A DNA stretch of 64,000 nt from Umbilicaria muhlenbergii (GCA_000611775.1 KK106985.1:849982-913981), one strand, 5' to 3'; shown: positions 1 to 11,857, counted from the stretch's first letter. A program made the numbers and translations. The notes: generated from the letters alone by a model not told the origin.

Positions 1-930
1 GGTAGAAAAATCACAACTGTTTTTCGACTGATGTTGTTGCTCCTTTGAATAATGCTCAGTAACCCTCTTGTGACTGAAATGAATTAAGTATTGTGAATAA
101 CTTGTAGAGAGCGTAATAAACTGACTAGGCTCATTCGCATTTGGTATGGCCTTGCGCAACGGATGAATGTGGGGGAACCTGTTTGGAAGACGCACCCCCT
201 TGGAAGACGCACAGAGAGACAATGTAGTAAGAGAGTGACTCCACCTCCAGCAGATGTGATTCGTTTTTAGGGCTCCCTTTGTCTTCACTGGATATGTTGC
301 GGAGACTTCGACGACACTCACAAAGCGGCTGTTTAAGCGGTACGCTTTGTTGGTTGTATCCCAACAATGGCATTGTCTAAACATCGCAAAGGCGAATATA
401 GACACAAGGTAGATTAGAAACGTACAACATTACTGTTCACCTAGGACTTCGCGTATCGTACCGTACCTTGTGTCCCGATGGACTTTCGTTTGTGTTTATC
501 CGACACTCCTAGAGATAGTACGTGACGCTTTTCCCTTGATCTCTTCGGCGCTTGTTGATTGATTCCTGGGAAATCGGAGCTTTTACTTACTACTGTTAGG
601 ACGTGTCCTACTAAAATTGATGGAACCAGCCCAGTAAAGAATATCTCAGTGGTTGCATCGTTGCTATGCTGTCAATCTCCGGTGGTGGCTTGAAGGTTAT
701 TAGACTAGGATCACTCTCACCAATTCAGTAGAATGGACTGCTTTGGAAGCCTCGGTTTGTTTCGTACCTTTTTCTTTATCTATGTACAGTTCTGCAAGCC
801 CGTACTGCTAGAGGAGGGACAGCCTAACTCCAACCGGTTTGGGATCGAAACTGCCAGCCTTACACCTAGAGCACGGTACCTGCCAAAAGCAAAAATTTAA
901 GCACAAAATGCAAAAACAAACGATGCGGAC
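1..930. other. No supported gene
   Basis: GC-balanced sequence downstream of the minus-strand gene at 931-2385. An 80-codon minus-strand ORF (131-373) shows no recognisable domain, signal peptide or splice-linked extension, so I do not call it. The stretch probably holds that gene's 3' UTR and terminator, but I see no decisive signal. Confidence 0.5.
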
Positions 931-2385
931 TCACGGTTTGATGTCGAAAGTTTCCAAGTCCGCCAGAGCCTCTGCGATTTCCTGGGCGAGTGTGGTCTTT
1001 TTCTCGAACTTCCGGCCCCATCCTTCCCAAACCTTTTCGAGGTAACGTCTTTGACGAGCCTGCCGTCGATGGTGCATATAGGTGTGATACGCACCATCGA
1101 ACTTGACAGTGTTACCTCCTCGGACCACCAGGCTTCGGCTTCTGGGTTTTTGGGACCAGAGATCCGGCAGCTGGGCTTCGGCGGGGTGTTCGGGGATGGA
1201 AGTGGACGGGCGATGAGAGTGACGGTGGGCTTGGTGACTGGGGCGCAGGACTGAGAGTTCGGGGCGTCTTTCACGGTGCTTCAGCTCTGCGAGAGCCTTT
1301 TTGTAGGCTACTCCCCCCGTCAACCTCTGAGCGAGAGGTTTCCGTGGGACGAGCTGGAAGTCCGCGTTGGACACTCGCCTGAAATTTTTTTTCATTTCTG
1401 CGAGGGCTTTCTTGTGGTTCAGTCCTCCAGTCAGCCTTTGAGCGAGAGGTTTCTGTCGGAAGAGCTGGTGTTCCTCCTTGCGGATGGCCTCGAGTTCCTC
1501 CTGAGACAGCGCGCGCACGGGAACACGCAGAGGTTCAGGAAGATGTCTTCCATCTCTCTCAGCGGGGATCACCACGAATTGCGGCCGCTTGTTGCGGCTT
1601 CCGGAAGCGCTGTTTTGGTGATTTGTTGCTGCACCGTCGAACAGTGATGGCAGAAGATGCTCCGAGAAGAAATGTCGTTGGGAACTTGGGAGAAATTCTA
1701 GTTCACGATGCAATTTTCCGTTCCTGGCATCGTTGCCGAATTCTTCCATGTTTCCGCATGTGATGGCTGGGATTTCCAGACGTGGCAGACGCTTGATAGC
1801 GTCGTACCGGTATCCGAAAGTGCTGCGGTTGAGCTCTGCCGGTGCGCTTGGAAACAACTCTGTCGAGAGAAATCCTGAAGGTCTTGGGAGAGGTTCTGGT
1901 GAGGGAGACGGTTCTTCGACGTTGTTGCCGAACTCTTCTTGATCGGGCTCGTTATCAGCTTCCTCGTCAGTGATTTGCAGCTCGAAACTTTCAGCTGTGA
2001 TCTCACCGTCTGGCAGAAGCTCGTCCGCGGAACGAAGACTCCGCTCGGATGTTGGATTTGAGGAACGAAGACTCCGCTCGGGTGTTGGATCTGGGTTGCG
2101 AACCACGAGGGTGCCTGTGGATGAGATGAGTGTGGAGGACCGAGGAGTGGTGAAGCGTTGCTGACATGAGGTTGGAGATGTTTGAACCAAGTAGAAAGAG
2201 GGAATTTCGGCCCTTTTGGCAGATTTGTCTGCATCAGGGTGAGCGAACAGGACGTCGATGGTGATCGTAGACGCACGGCGAACTCCCCGCGCGAATTTCG
2301 CGAACACTCCTGTGAACTTACCCATGTTTCTTGTTGATTGCTTCTGATTCGACCAGGTGCCTGAACCCCTCAACAAAGTACTCAA
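931..2385 (-). CDS. Hypothetical protein, 484 aa, with internal repeats
   Basis: A single uninterrupted 484-codon frame in GC-balanced DNA; I recognise no family. What can be seen: a basic N-terminus, a Pro/Ser/Glu-rich acidic middle (about residues 90-180) holding a short duplicated SERSLRS-type motif near residues 97-118, and towards the C-terminus two copies, 37 residues apart (about 305-333 and 343-371), of a unit with core KPLAQRLTGG followed by KKALAE. The C-terminal 70 residues are basic and then charged-helical. No membrane segment or signal peptide is evident. The start is uncertain: Met21 (ATG ending at 2325, protein beginning MGKFTGVF) looks as natural as the longest-frame Met. A nuclear or cytoplasmic, partly disordered protein is likely, but that is inference. 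The frame has none of the TGA damage seen in other genes here. Confidence 0.6.
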   Translation of the reverse strand: MSTLLRGSGTWSNQKQSTRNMGKFTGVFAKFARGVRRASTITIDVLFAHPDADKSAKRAEIPSFYLVQTSPTSCQQRFTTPRSSTLISSTGTLVVRNPDPTPERSLRSSNPTSERSLRSADELLPDGEITAESFELQITDEEADNEPDQEEFGNNVEEPSPSPEPLPRPSGFLSTELFPSAPAELNRSTFGYRYDAIKRLPRLEIPAITCGNMEEFGNDARNGKLHRELEFLPSSQRHFFSEHLLPSLFDGAATNHQNSASGSRNKRPQFVVIPAERDGRHLPEPLRVPVRALSQEELEAIRKEEHQLFRQKPLAQRLTGGLNHKKALAEMKKNFRRVSNADFQLVPRKPLAQRLTGGVAYKKALAELKHRERRPELSVLRPSHQAHRHSHRPSTSIPEHPAEAQLPDLWSQKPRSRSLVVRGGNTVKFDGAYHTYMHHRRQARQRRYLEKVWEGWGRKFEKKTTLAQEIAEALADLETFDIKP

Positions 2386-3430
2386 GTACTGCTACAATAC
2401 TCGACTGGCGAGCAGGAGAGACTTTGATGGACTTTTGGTTGAGGAGTTAACGGGCGAGGCCTGATGAGGAAGGAAGCGTGGCAGCCATGCTAGCATTATA
2501 TGAGTGACTCGAAAGCCGACTGAGACAAAGAACACCAAACAAAGGCGTTGTCCTCCTTTGAGACATATCGCATTGTGTAAACAGTGACAGCATCAAAGGT
2601 CATTCTGGCTACAACAAAGCCTTTCGCAGCACAATAGGGCAAACAGTGTAGTGGATCTTACTGCGAATGTTAGGCTTATGATCCACCACTTGGTGTTGTA
2701 TCTGTCGGGCGGGACTCCATACGTAATCAGCAAATTACCTTCCGTAACAATAAAACGTCCTACCTGAAGCTTTTGTGCCTTCGAACCACCGCATCTGCGC
2801 TACCGGTTGATCCCAACGCCTAAGTCTGTGCTAAGACGTCCCGACTAGATACGGATGTACTTGTCCGTTTGGCGTATAAAAAATGGAAATGCATGGTGTA
2901 TTCTTGAGTTCGGATCAGAGGGGACGACATTGCGTGCTGTTGAACTGAATATGTATTATCTAGGCACGTATGCGATACGCTCCTCACACCCTGGGAAGAG
3001 GTATCGGATGCGTAGTCAAGATTGAGGATGCCCAACCCTGTGGCCTGCGGTGAAGGCACCATCTCTATTTCCGTGTCGCTCGTTAGGTGGTTTCTTTTGG
3101 AGGACAGCGTCACAGTCCAAAGGACGACGCAGCTTCGCCGGGCATGAAAGTACTTCTTTCATATTAAAAAGTGACTGCTCAAAGAAATCCATCGCATGCA
3201 CCCATGGCTTAAGAATTTGCTAGTGGATCGCCAGCCACCTCAGACGTACGTAGTGTCCTCAGTCCGGCGCCGTGGAGGCTTCTTGGCACGAAAAGACAGA
3301 AATCTGCGCCCAGCTTTTATTGGAAGCTTAGACCACACCTTAAGTCAAAGGAAACAACCTCACTCAGCTTAAATCTAACCCTTGAAACCATTCATCAACG
3401 CAACGTAGTAGCTGTTTATAACTAGTAGAA
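2386..3430. other. Intergenic, upstream of the 931-2385 gene
   Basis: GC-balanced DNA. A 97-codon minus-strand ORF (2820-3113) has no recognisable features and is not called. Towards 3300-3430 base composition begins to shift into the AT-rich block. Confidence 0.4.
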
Positions 3431-3909
3431 ACTATTTTCAGGTACCAGAGCGGCCGAAAAGAGATGGTTTGGTAGCTGCTTTAAGCAGCCCGGGTACCGT
3501 GCAGGAGCCCAGCTGAGCTGAGCACTGATTATCTCAGTGTTCTTCATGCAGTGCCTCCCTTCAACTCATCATCCTCCTTCAAGCATAAATTGAGGCCTGG
3601 AGCCCACCTTTTTGTCTTTAATTCATTCATTCCCTCACTCTCATTAGATGAAGCAGGACTTCACTTGTATTAATTTGCCTGCGCCGCTATCATTCTTTGA
3701 GTCGTCAGGCAACAGTTAATTATAAAGTCACCCTGACCTGCAGATCTCCTTCCATACCACTTTGCTCACTCACTGCAACAATCCTGTATTGTTCAGGTTG
3801 ACGGCATGAGGTGAGCAACGCGTCAAAAGCATCAGTTGCCACTGAGGTTCTATGTTAATGAGCATGCACAGCTCATCATGCAAGAGAAGACTCCCTCAAA
3901 ACCTGTCAA

Positions 3910-6390
3910 CAACATGAAGAAGGGCGTGGCATCAATGCTGAGAAAGTGAGAGGGGTGATTTGTCTTTCATCAAAATCTGTGATCAGCTTCACTAATAAAC
4001 TCATTCATTAGGTTTTGTGATGAACTTGAATATCATCCTGAAACCTTCTTTAAAGATGCACAAGTGCCTGACTTCAAAATATTTTGAAAATGAACGGTGG
4101 ATCACTACAACAGAATCAGCGTGACTTCAAGTTTGAAGAACTACTGACGGCTTCTAAGAATGCATGCCCTCAACAAGGCTGATTAAGTCTTCAATTCACA
4201 TGAGAGAAGGGACATATGCAACATAAGATGCTGATTTTTCTGAGCTTTGAGAAGCTTCCTTCTGACGTTTCAGATCTACACAGTATATTAATATGCTCAT
4301 CTGAGAATATCACCTCTGCACCCTCTCAAAGAAAAAACTGATCATCAGCCTCAATGATCTCTACCTTCTTCTTTATACACAGTGAGTGCTTGATGACTCA
4401 ATATTTAAGGATGAGTGACAGCAGGTTCAACTTGCAATCAGCTTATTTACAGCTGCTTTTTTCAGTTGCTGATCATGTTCACTGTTCAACACTCAAGTCA
4501 AAGTTGATGATCCTGATGACTCAAACACACTCATGGATGATATAGCAGTCATCAGCGTTCAAGTTGTTAACAAGGTTGTGAGTGATATCAAAATCAGCAA
4601 GAGCAACTGTAATAATGATACTGTCAGATTTATCAACATCATTGACAAGGTTGACTGTGATTTCAATACAACCTGAGACAGTGACAATGACAGTGGTAGT
4701 GATTTCAGCTCACTTTGTAATTTTGATGAGGATTGTGACACTGATGATGAGTGTGATGCAGAACTTAAAGAAATTCAGTCATTCTTGTATCATCATTTCA
4801 TCATCAGCATCATTGTTAATTCAATGCCTGAGGAACTTAATCTGATCTTCATGAAAATGACACTTCTTCACATCAAAGGGGAAGATAACAATTCATGAAT
4901 GTGAAGATATATGCAAGCCCCTCTTCCCTCTCACCTTGAATCAGCACTGATCCGTGGCTGACTTATACATATTCAGAAAAACATTGATGATTAATGAAGA
5001 AAATGATGATTCACTGTTCTCCCTCCTTGATCACTTCATATCACTCATGATTGATGATGATGCTTTCAAAGCCACATATGTGAAAAACGTTGAGAACATG
5101 TTTCAGGTGAAGATATCATCAGGCAGGAAAAGCTTAACACTGAAATGAAAATGTTGAGTTCTGAATCTTTCAGTCTTCCATGAGCTGATGCGTGATGTGA
5201 GTGAAGTGAGCACATCATCAACTGAATCTTTGCTTATCAGCATGTGGATCTGCTACCTCAAGCAACTCAAGCAAACCACAGGTTTCAAGTGTTCTTTTAC
5301 TTAATATGAGCTCAGACGTGACCTTCTGAATGTCATCAACAGTATGTGCACTCTTTGATCTCAGCTTCCTCATTACTTTCAGAGAATCAGTTAAATACTG
5401 ATCTTATGCATTATTCACAGATAGCGCTCCCACTTCTGTGCAAGATCAAATCTTTGATCATAAGTAAGAAGTCATCAATTATTATTTGAATTAAGAGATC
5501 TGATTCAACACTGAGTCTTGTTACCTCAGAAGGCCATTGAATGAGGTGATTTAAAAGATGGCTAAGCTGATCAGTTTAACAGTGAACATGAACACCCTCA
5601 AGGAGTTATCATCTGAGCAGAAAGTCAAGTTGACTCAGCACTCTGAAGTAATTCAATTCAGCTGATGAAACAAAGCTCTCACAGCATGAATTCATGCTGC
5701 AGGATACAAAATCATCTACAACACTGAAGAAACATCCCTTTTCAAAAAAAAGAAAAAGATTGAGGCTCAGTTAAGTTGCTTGAAGATTAAATTACACAAT
5801 CACATGATCACGCAAGCCTGAAAATGACACTTTCAGAAGGTGAACACATTAGCCTTTGACACTCAATTTTCTGCAATAGCTGTTCACACATGAGACACTC
5901 ATCATTCACAGTCAATTAAATATAACATTCTTGAGTGTGCTGAGATGATTCAACTCACCTGCAGTCCTGATGATGATGATAGTGATGAAGAAAAGCTTCA
6001 GTGAAGAATTCAGGTCATCAAAGCCAGAGTGACCTTGTGTCATCAGCAGGAAACTCAGCGCCGTGGTTAATCAAAGTTCATCATTAAGAAAGAGGAGTCA
6101 GAGGATGTGATGAAGGAGTTTGAGGAGGATGCAAAAGATGAGTTTTCAATGATCTGCTGACTCACTCAATGCCTGTTCTGCCTGAGCAATGAAAGGCTAC
6201 CTTATCTACATCAGGTCTATGAGTACGTCAAACTCAACAAGATGATGAATAAGGCTGAGAAGCATTTGAAGAGGTTCACATCAAAAGATCAAGTCTCATG
6301 TCTGCATTCATAATGCAAGACAGCAGAACTAATCCTGTCCTCTGTTATGACTTTCAAGAATCATTCAGCTACGGTGCATAAAATCTTTTT
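3910..6390 (+). pseudogene. DUF3435-type tyrosine recombinase fossil (Starship-captain family) with C-terminal zinc finger
   Basis: Fragments in the plus-strand frames match, in correct order, the fungal DUF3435/tyrosine recombinase family. A conserved N-terminal block (4012-4190) contains HYNRISVTSSLK and LLRMHALNKAD. A second block (4345-4490) begins SLNDLYLLLYT. A region near 5000-5150 resembles the DDAF...FQVKISSGRKSL segment. Near 5570-5830 lies a helical segment with LSSEQKVKL. The tail at 6150-6380 has QCLFCLSNERLPY and a C2H2-like finger (C-x4-C ... H-x4-H, ending HSATVHKI). A likely intron lies at about 3955-4011, with an ACTAAT branch-like motif. In-frame stops, mostly TGA at Trp or Arg positions, are scattered throughout, so it is dead. 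DUF3435 proteins are the tyrosine recombinases that mobilise Starship elements; I see no element borders here, so an isolated recombinase or Crypton-like element is equally possible. Confidence 0.75.
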
Positions 6391-7399
6391 ACATGTATAG
6401 CATTGCTCATTCTTAATCAGGATATGTCACTGTCTGCTAAATCATATCATTGCAAAAAGTATAACATGAATTACTACTGTTCCTGTTGATGTTTCTTTAG
6501 GTGCTTTACTTTCAACCTTCACTTTCTCATCTTTATAACTTGCACTTTCAGCTTCTCTGCCTTCATTCACTTATGAATCCCTTTTCACTCCTCTGAATTC
6601 ATTAATTATAAGGTTACTGTAATAATAATGGCATATCTTTCAACCCCTTTAACTCACAGGTCTGATATTGAGTACATGATGCTCAACTCATGACAATCTG
6701 CTTCAGTTCTGATAATTTGCTTTAATTCTGATACTCTGTTTCAGTTCTGACATCATGCTCTGATTTTGAGTATTCTACTTTAATTCAGCAAATTACTTTC
6801 ACGCCTGAGCAGCTTCTCCTAGACTCATGCTGCGTAGAAGGCTCATTCATTCCTTATAAATTTCATACTTTAAGCTTCAAGCATCATGATGAGTGCTGAT
6901 GCAAGGGAGGTCCTCTTGCTTAAAGTCTCAGACTCTTCAGAGGGTAGACTTTTAACATACATACTCATAAGTCCTATTGATAATATGAGCAACTTCAGCA
7001 ACATTTGTGCTCACAGTTATCACAGTCAGTGATTGTGAATAATCTGAGGAAGAAGACCTGCAGCTATGAATGAATAATTAAAGTTACAGAACTGAAAGAA
7101 TCAGATGATATTGAACTTTTTAATGAGTATGACAACAATTATGCAGAAGATGACTATCATGCTGAGAAGAGAAGAGAAAAGAAATGAGAGGAGGAATATT
7201 ATAAATGAAGATGTCATCCTTATTGAAAGAATGATTCTGATTATGATTGAATATATTCTGTGCTTCTTCCTTTAAATGATTATATTCTCATTCATCCTTC
7301 TCTTTCATCATTTGTGTATAGCTTTGCTCACACTGCTGACGCAAGATGAAGGAGCTCACAGAATGAAGGATGTCATAAGAAGAAGAAGATCACAAGATA

Positions 7400-7745
7400 A
7401 ATAAAATTGTAGAAGAGATACTGTTGTAGGATGAAGAATGTCACAGGATGAAGAATGTTACTCTTATCTGTCTTTGTCCTGTGACAGTTGTTTTTGTGAT
7501 CCTAGAATAAGAGGTGTCTCAGGATAAGAGATGTTCTAGGATAAAAAGTGTTTTATGACAATTAAGTGTCTCAGGACGGTGAGTGTCTCAGAATGATTAT
7601 CTCAGAATGATGAATGTCTCAGAACAGATGTCTCAGGATGATGAGTATCTCAGAATGATTATCAGATGATGAGTGTCTCAGGACAGATGTCTCAGAATGA
7701 TGAGTATCTCAAGATGATGAGTGTCTCAGGATGATGAGTTGATTG
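7400..7745. repeat. Degenerate short tandem repeat
   Basis: Imperfect head-to-tail copies of a 15-20 bp unit with core GATGAGTGTCTCAGGAT (variants GATGAGTATCTCAGAAT and CAGATGTCTCAGGA) run from about 7480 to 7740, with looser copies (ATGAAGAATGTCACAGG) from 7400. It lies inside AT-rich block 1 after the recombinase fossil. No coding function is visible. Confidence 0.7.
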
Positions 7746-8600
7746 ATTGATTAATTGATTCATAAGCTGTCTTTAGTGACAGTTATGCAGCATACATTTA
7801 TAAATATAAGTGTTCTCACTTCTTGCTTTCAGAGAGTAAGCTTTTCTCTGCCTCCTCTTGTTGCATTCTGTAGTTGCTTCTGCATTTATAGATTTAATGA
7901 CTGTTCTGTATCTCTGTACTCATCAGGCCTTTCCTGGCCCTCCTCTGCTTCTGTATATTAATATGTGCTCATCTGTGTTATAATTGTGTACTGTGAATGA
8001 GATTGTCTTGACTTCTTGTACTGTTATTGACAGGCTGCTGAATTCAGTCCTGCCTAGTTCAATAGCTCTGTATGAGTATGCTACATTGAGTGCTGATGTG
8101 ACTGTAATTGTGGCAGCAGAACTATCTGTGGCATGCTTGTTAATGTGTTTCATGTCATTGTTTGCTTGAGGCCCTTCTATTATGGCAAACTGACAATTTG
8201 AAAACTGCAACTTTGTTTTCTTCTTCTGCTCATGACATTCTTCAAGGGAAAGCAGTCAGTATCATTTCTGTTGATCATCAAGCTCATTTACAATTGTATC
8301 TTGAGCATTCACATTCATTGCAGCAGTTCAGATGAATTCTGTAGTGATGAGAAACAGGAATCATATTCTTTAATGAAGATGTATTGTTTCAGGTTTCAGC
8401 TTCCTCATCTTCATTTATGATCTGCTCAAACCCCTACTGCTTCAGATATAGTATCATGTGGATAACACCAGAATTGAATATGATTATGAGTATGTTAATC
8501 TGTTATATCAACACAATATCTGATTCTGATACCTCATGAAGTCACCATGAGATGCCCCGCAGCTGAGGGACATCAAGGATATTGAGGAAGGAGCTGGGAA

Positions 8601-8910
8601 TAAAAGCACAAAAGTCTCTTATGATTGCCTGAACACAGTCAATGGTTATGTCGGAATGCCTGTCTCTTACATCAGCGCCAAGCAATATTAAGCTAACTGG
8701 AAAACAGTTCTGCGTCTTCAATTCTGGCTCCCTTTCTTAATACTTTGGCCATCTCATGTCCTTTTCATATATACCGCCTCATTTAATGCGACCCTTGACT
8801 TCGTCCTCCCGTAAACATATTTTGGGCTTTCAAAGTTGGCCACTGGTCGCAGGGGAAAGATTGTGGGGAAAGCGGTGGAGGCGGTGGAGGCTTTGAGCCG
8901 TAGCAATAAT
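8601..8910. other. Transition from AT-rich block 1 to GC-balanced DNA
   Basis: Composition returns to normal between about 8560 and 8780. The minus-strand 85-codon ORF at 8783-9040 crosses the transposon's left terminal repeat and is not a credible gene. The last six bases (8905-8910, AATAAT) match the bases after the transposon's right end. Confidence 0.5.
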
Positions 8911-8946
8911 TGGGGCGTTTAGCAGTTTCTTTGTAATGTAGTACTA
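8911..8946 (+). repeat. Left terminal inverted repeat of the Harbinger element
   Basis: Reads TGGGGCGTTTAGCAGTTTCT onward for 36 bp and matches the reverse complement of 11858-11893 with three transitions. Transposase binding or cleavage end by family knowledge. Confidence 0.9.
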
Positions 8947-9059
8947 CGTACATAGCGTCTCGGAATAATAGATAGTCCGGTGCTAGGCTTAATATGGTAA
9001 TATAGAACTCTATTGTTGCCACCCCCCCCTTTTTCGACATAGAATTTCAATATTTCTAT

Positions 9060-10349
9060 ATGGATCAACCACGCCTTGCGCTGCGGCTTAAACGTCGCCT
9101 GCGTCGAAAGCAGCTGCGTATACTCGGTTTATTTCTCTTTTTATACATTGAAAAGTACATGTTGCTGTCGAGACAGCATGGTTTTGCCGCGCGGGTGCGG
9201 CACCGGCCAATACTCCCACAATTTGAATATATGCCTAGAAATGGCCATTTTGACGTTGATAACTGGTCAGAGGTCAACTTTAAGGCACTGTTCAGGTAGG
9301 TCCTTCTATTTGTACTGTGCAATGACTAATATCAACATTTCAGAGTCTCCAAGACTCACATGCGGCGAATCCTCCCCTTTTGCGGACTCGACGAATTACG
9401 CCTTCGAAATCGGCTTGTTTCCACATCAGAAGAGATGCTCTGTCTGGTCCTCATGCGGCTCACCTTTTCAGTTCGCCTGATGTCTCTCTGTCCCGTCTTT
9501 GGCCGCTCTACAAGCTGGCTTTCTGTCGTTTTTAACGACGTTGTATTACACCTTTTCGCTCGCTGGCGTCGTCTGCTGGAATGGGATCCAGACTGGCTGA
9601 ATTTGGGGCGGCTCCGAGGCTTTGCCCGGGCTATACAAGAGCAAGGAGGGGACAATATATACTGGGGCTACATAGATGGAACTCGTCGGCGAATTGCTAA
9701 GCCAATTCACCACCAAGGACGCTGGTTTTCAGGGCACAAATGGTATCATTGCTTTGCAATGCAAAGCATTGTGACTCCTGATGGACTTATTGTCAGTCTC
9801 TGTGGTCTGTACACAGGGAATTGCTATGATTCTGAGATTCTGGAGCAGTCTGGGGTGCAAAGAAGACTTTGAGAAGTAAACCCGCCCCCCTAAATGTTCA
9901 ATTATGCTTGCTAATTATGATATACAGGTCTGAGGACTCATACAACATAATGACAGGCTCTTTCTATATGAGGACAAGGCTTATGGACACGGAAACTTCA
10001 GGATATTGGGGGCATTTTGAGCCCACGGCGGAATCTTGCCCACAGAGGTTCAAACTGCTTACAATACTGAAATGGCCATGTGTAGGATTGCTGTGGAGAA
10101 TGGATTTGCTTATGTGGCCAATCTTTGAATGTATAATGACTTCCCTTATCAGCTACACATCGGTAAGTCTTCTTCTTTAGCCATTAAACATGCTAATAAT
10201 TCAGTTTAGGTCTTTCACTCATTTCAGCATACTACGGGGTATCTGCAGTCCTCTGCAATGCCATTAATTGTCTAGTTCCTAATCAAATATTCACTCGTTT
10301 TGAGTGTGCACCCCCCTCACTAGAGGAGTATATGAGGTGGTACAATTAG
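9060..10349 (+). pseudogene. Harbinger-type DDE transposase, interrupted
   Basis: Exon 1 (9060 to about 9296) encodes a basic N-terminus followed by an intron ending in CAG near 9343. Exon 2 (to 9872) carries the conserved block VSKTHMRRILPFCGL, the first catalytic Asp in GYIDGTRR, the SGHKWYHCFAMQ block, and the second Asp in GNCYDSEIL. After a poorly defined junction with an intron-like stretch (about 9873-9927), the third acidic site lies in LYEDKAYGHG, then MAMCRIAVENGFAYVANL. Another intron starts near 10161 (GTAAGT). The last exon gives YYGVSAVLCNAINC and the family's usual ending PPSLEEYMRWYN. It is broken by a frame stop at 9870-9872 and in-frame TGAs at 10018-10020 and 10126-10128; the second stands where the family has Trp. 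Its stop abuts the stop of the convergent gene at 10350. Confidence 0.85.
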
Positions 10350-11618
10350 CTAGATCTCTTCCTCCTCTTCTTCCTCTTCTCTTCTCCGTTTTCTCCCTTG
10401 ATTATTGCCTGCTAACATTAAAAGTATAGAATCTACCTTCTCCTCTGTTCTTCTTTGAGCTGCAGACATTCTCTCAAGCTCCTCTGCAAGCTTCACATTC
10501 TCCTGATCTGCTTGCCATGCTCCTCTCCACTCATCCATGAATTGGCCAAGGAGATTGGTTTTATGACGCTTTGGAGAAGTCTTCCTTCTTCCTCCCTGAC
10601 TTCCTCTTGCTAACGTGCCTCTAGGCCTTCCTCTTTCACTCCTCCCCTGATTTCCCTGCTGCTCAGTCTGCAGTGGAAGCCTTGGTTGACCCCCCCCTTG
10701 CAACACCCCCTTCTGAAGCGCCGCCACAGCCTTGAATGGCCTTTGTGTTGCTTGAGAGTCTTTCTCAAAGTCTTCTCCGCCCTCCGCCTCCTTCAATTCA
10801 TTGTTGTCGTCGTTGTCGTCCTCACCATAGATGTCTGCATCAGAGAAGAGCCTTCTGTTGCTGTTTCACTCCTCAAATCTCTTTGCAGACTCTGTTTGCA
10901 GTTGGAGATTGAGGCTTCACTCTGCCTGAGCTGTTTCTTTGTCCATTCACTGACTGACGTGCTGTAGGCTCTCAGCGTTCAATGCTGCATTTCATTTGTC
11001 AAGTTGTTCTTCTCTCCTACTCAGTTTATCGACTGTTTGTTGAATTGCATGGCTCCGGACAGCCGACGCTCATTGTCTTGCCAGGGTAGTAATCTTTTGA
11101 TTACAGTTCTTGAACTCTTTGCCTGTTAGGCGGTGAAACTCATCCTGAATTCTCTCTCAGAAGGGCCCCTTTTCCTCCCTTCTTAACTGAGAGAACTCCT
11201 GCTGACGCTGACTGCAGATATCAACCAGTTCGTCCAAATCCTGCTCCGTCAGGTCAACTCGCTGGCTTGAGAGGGGAAGACTGAACTCCAGGGGTTGTTG
11301 GGAGCTCGGCGGAGGCTGTTCGGAGCTCGGCGGAGGCTGGGAGGAAGGCGGCGGAGTGGCTGAAAGGGTGGTGAGTGGGTGAAAAGGGGGTCTCAGAGGT
11401 GTTGTAGGGGTAGGGCAGGTGTATTGCATTCGTTGCAAGTCTCCTGGTACCACTGTACCCTCAAGCAGGCCTTGGGTGGCTTGGGAGCTTTGCTCCAGGC
11501 GCTCCATAGCCTCTGGAGAAAGACGCTGGCCCGCGAACAGGGTTCTAGTGGCCAGCGGCAGCAAGGGGGTGCCTGTCGTGAGGCTATTCACGCTCGGCAG
11601 TCTTTGATTGTTGTACAT
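10350..11618 (-). pseudogene. Second Harbinger gene (Myb/SANT-like accessory protein), interrupted
   Basis: Two open stretches on the minus strand look like the ends of one gene. The 5' part (11618-11157, 153 codons) is Pro/Ser-rich and ends in an acidic helix around LTEQDLDELVDIC. Reading on past a TGA gives ERIQDEFHRLTGKEFKN, which resembles the FW..I...F...TG..Y core of Myb/SANT-like DNA-binding proteins encoded by Harbinger elements; the TGA stands at the expected Trp. The 3' part (10796-10350, 148 codons) has a basic Gly/Arg-rich linker, a coiled-coil-like helix (NVKLAEELERMSAAQRRTEE) and a terminal KRRREEEEEEEE tract. Several further stops lie between them (about 10797-11156). In the family this protein helps the transposase reach the nucleus and the TIRs. 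Assignment rests on position and the helix pattern. Confidence 0.6.
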
Positions 11619-11761
11619 ATTGCTTTAATTCGTTCAATTGTATCTAGTCTACGTCTATAGCTACTAATCGAGTCCTTGAACTGACGTTGAATTGAGTTCC
11701 GCCATGGCTCCATAGTGGGGTCAACCCTATTCACTATTGCCTGATTCGGCCTACATAGTGC

Positions 11762-11798
11762 TACGTAGCTCGGATGTAGGCTACATCCGAGCTACGTA
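11762..11798. repeat. Perfect 18-bp hairpin inside the Harbinger element
   Basis: TACGTAGCTCGGATGTAG (11762-11779), one unpaired G, then its exact reverse complement (11781-11798). It lies about 60 bp inside the right TIR. It could extrude as a cruciform or bind a dimeric protein; the function is unknown. Confidence 0.9.
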
Positions 11799-11857
11799 AC
11801 ACTAGAAGTACTGACTTTTCGTTATTAAACCTCATTGGTTGCTATTCTATATATGGC

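Larger units (their letters stand above)
3430..8600. other. CpG-depleted AT-rich block 1
   Basis: Across this stretch CpG is very rare, TCA, TGA, CAT and ATG triplets dominate and no long open frame exists, whereas both flanks are GC-balanced with ordinary open frames. Protein similarity survives in pieces (see the recombinase fossil at 3910-6390), so this is mutated former coding DNA, not simple low complexity. About 6400-7400 and 7750-8600 hold only unrecognisable AT-rich sequence. The pattern is what a RIP-like process leaves on repeated DNA. Confidence 0.75.

Noticed and set aside
131-373. 80-codon minus-strand ORF
   Set aside because: No recognisable features and no supporting splice or context evidence.
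3430-8600. A complete Starship element
   Set aside because: Only the recombinase is recognisable; no element borders, target site or cargo can be shown in this window.
8783-9040. 85-codon minus-strand ORF
   Set aside because: Crosses the left TIR of the Harbinger element and has no domain.
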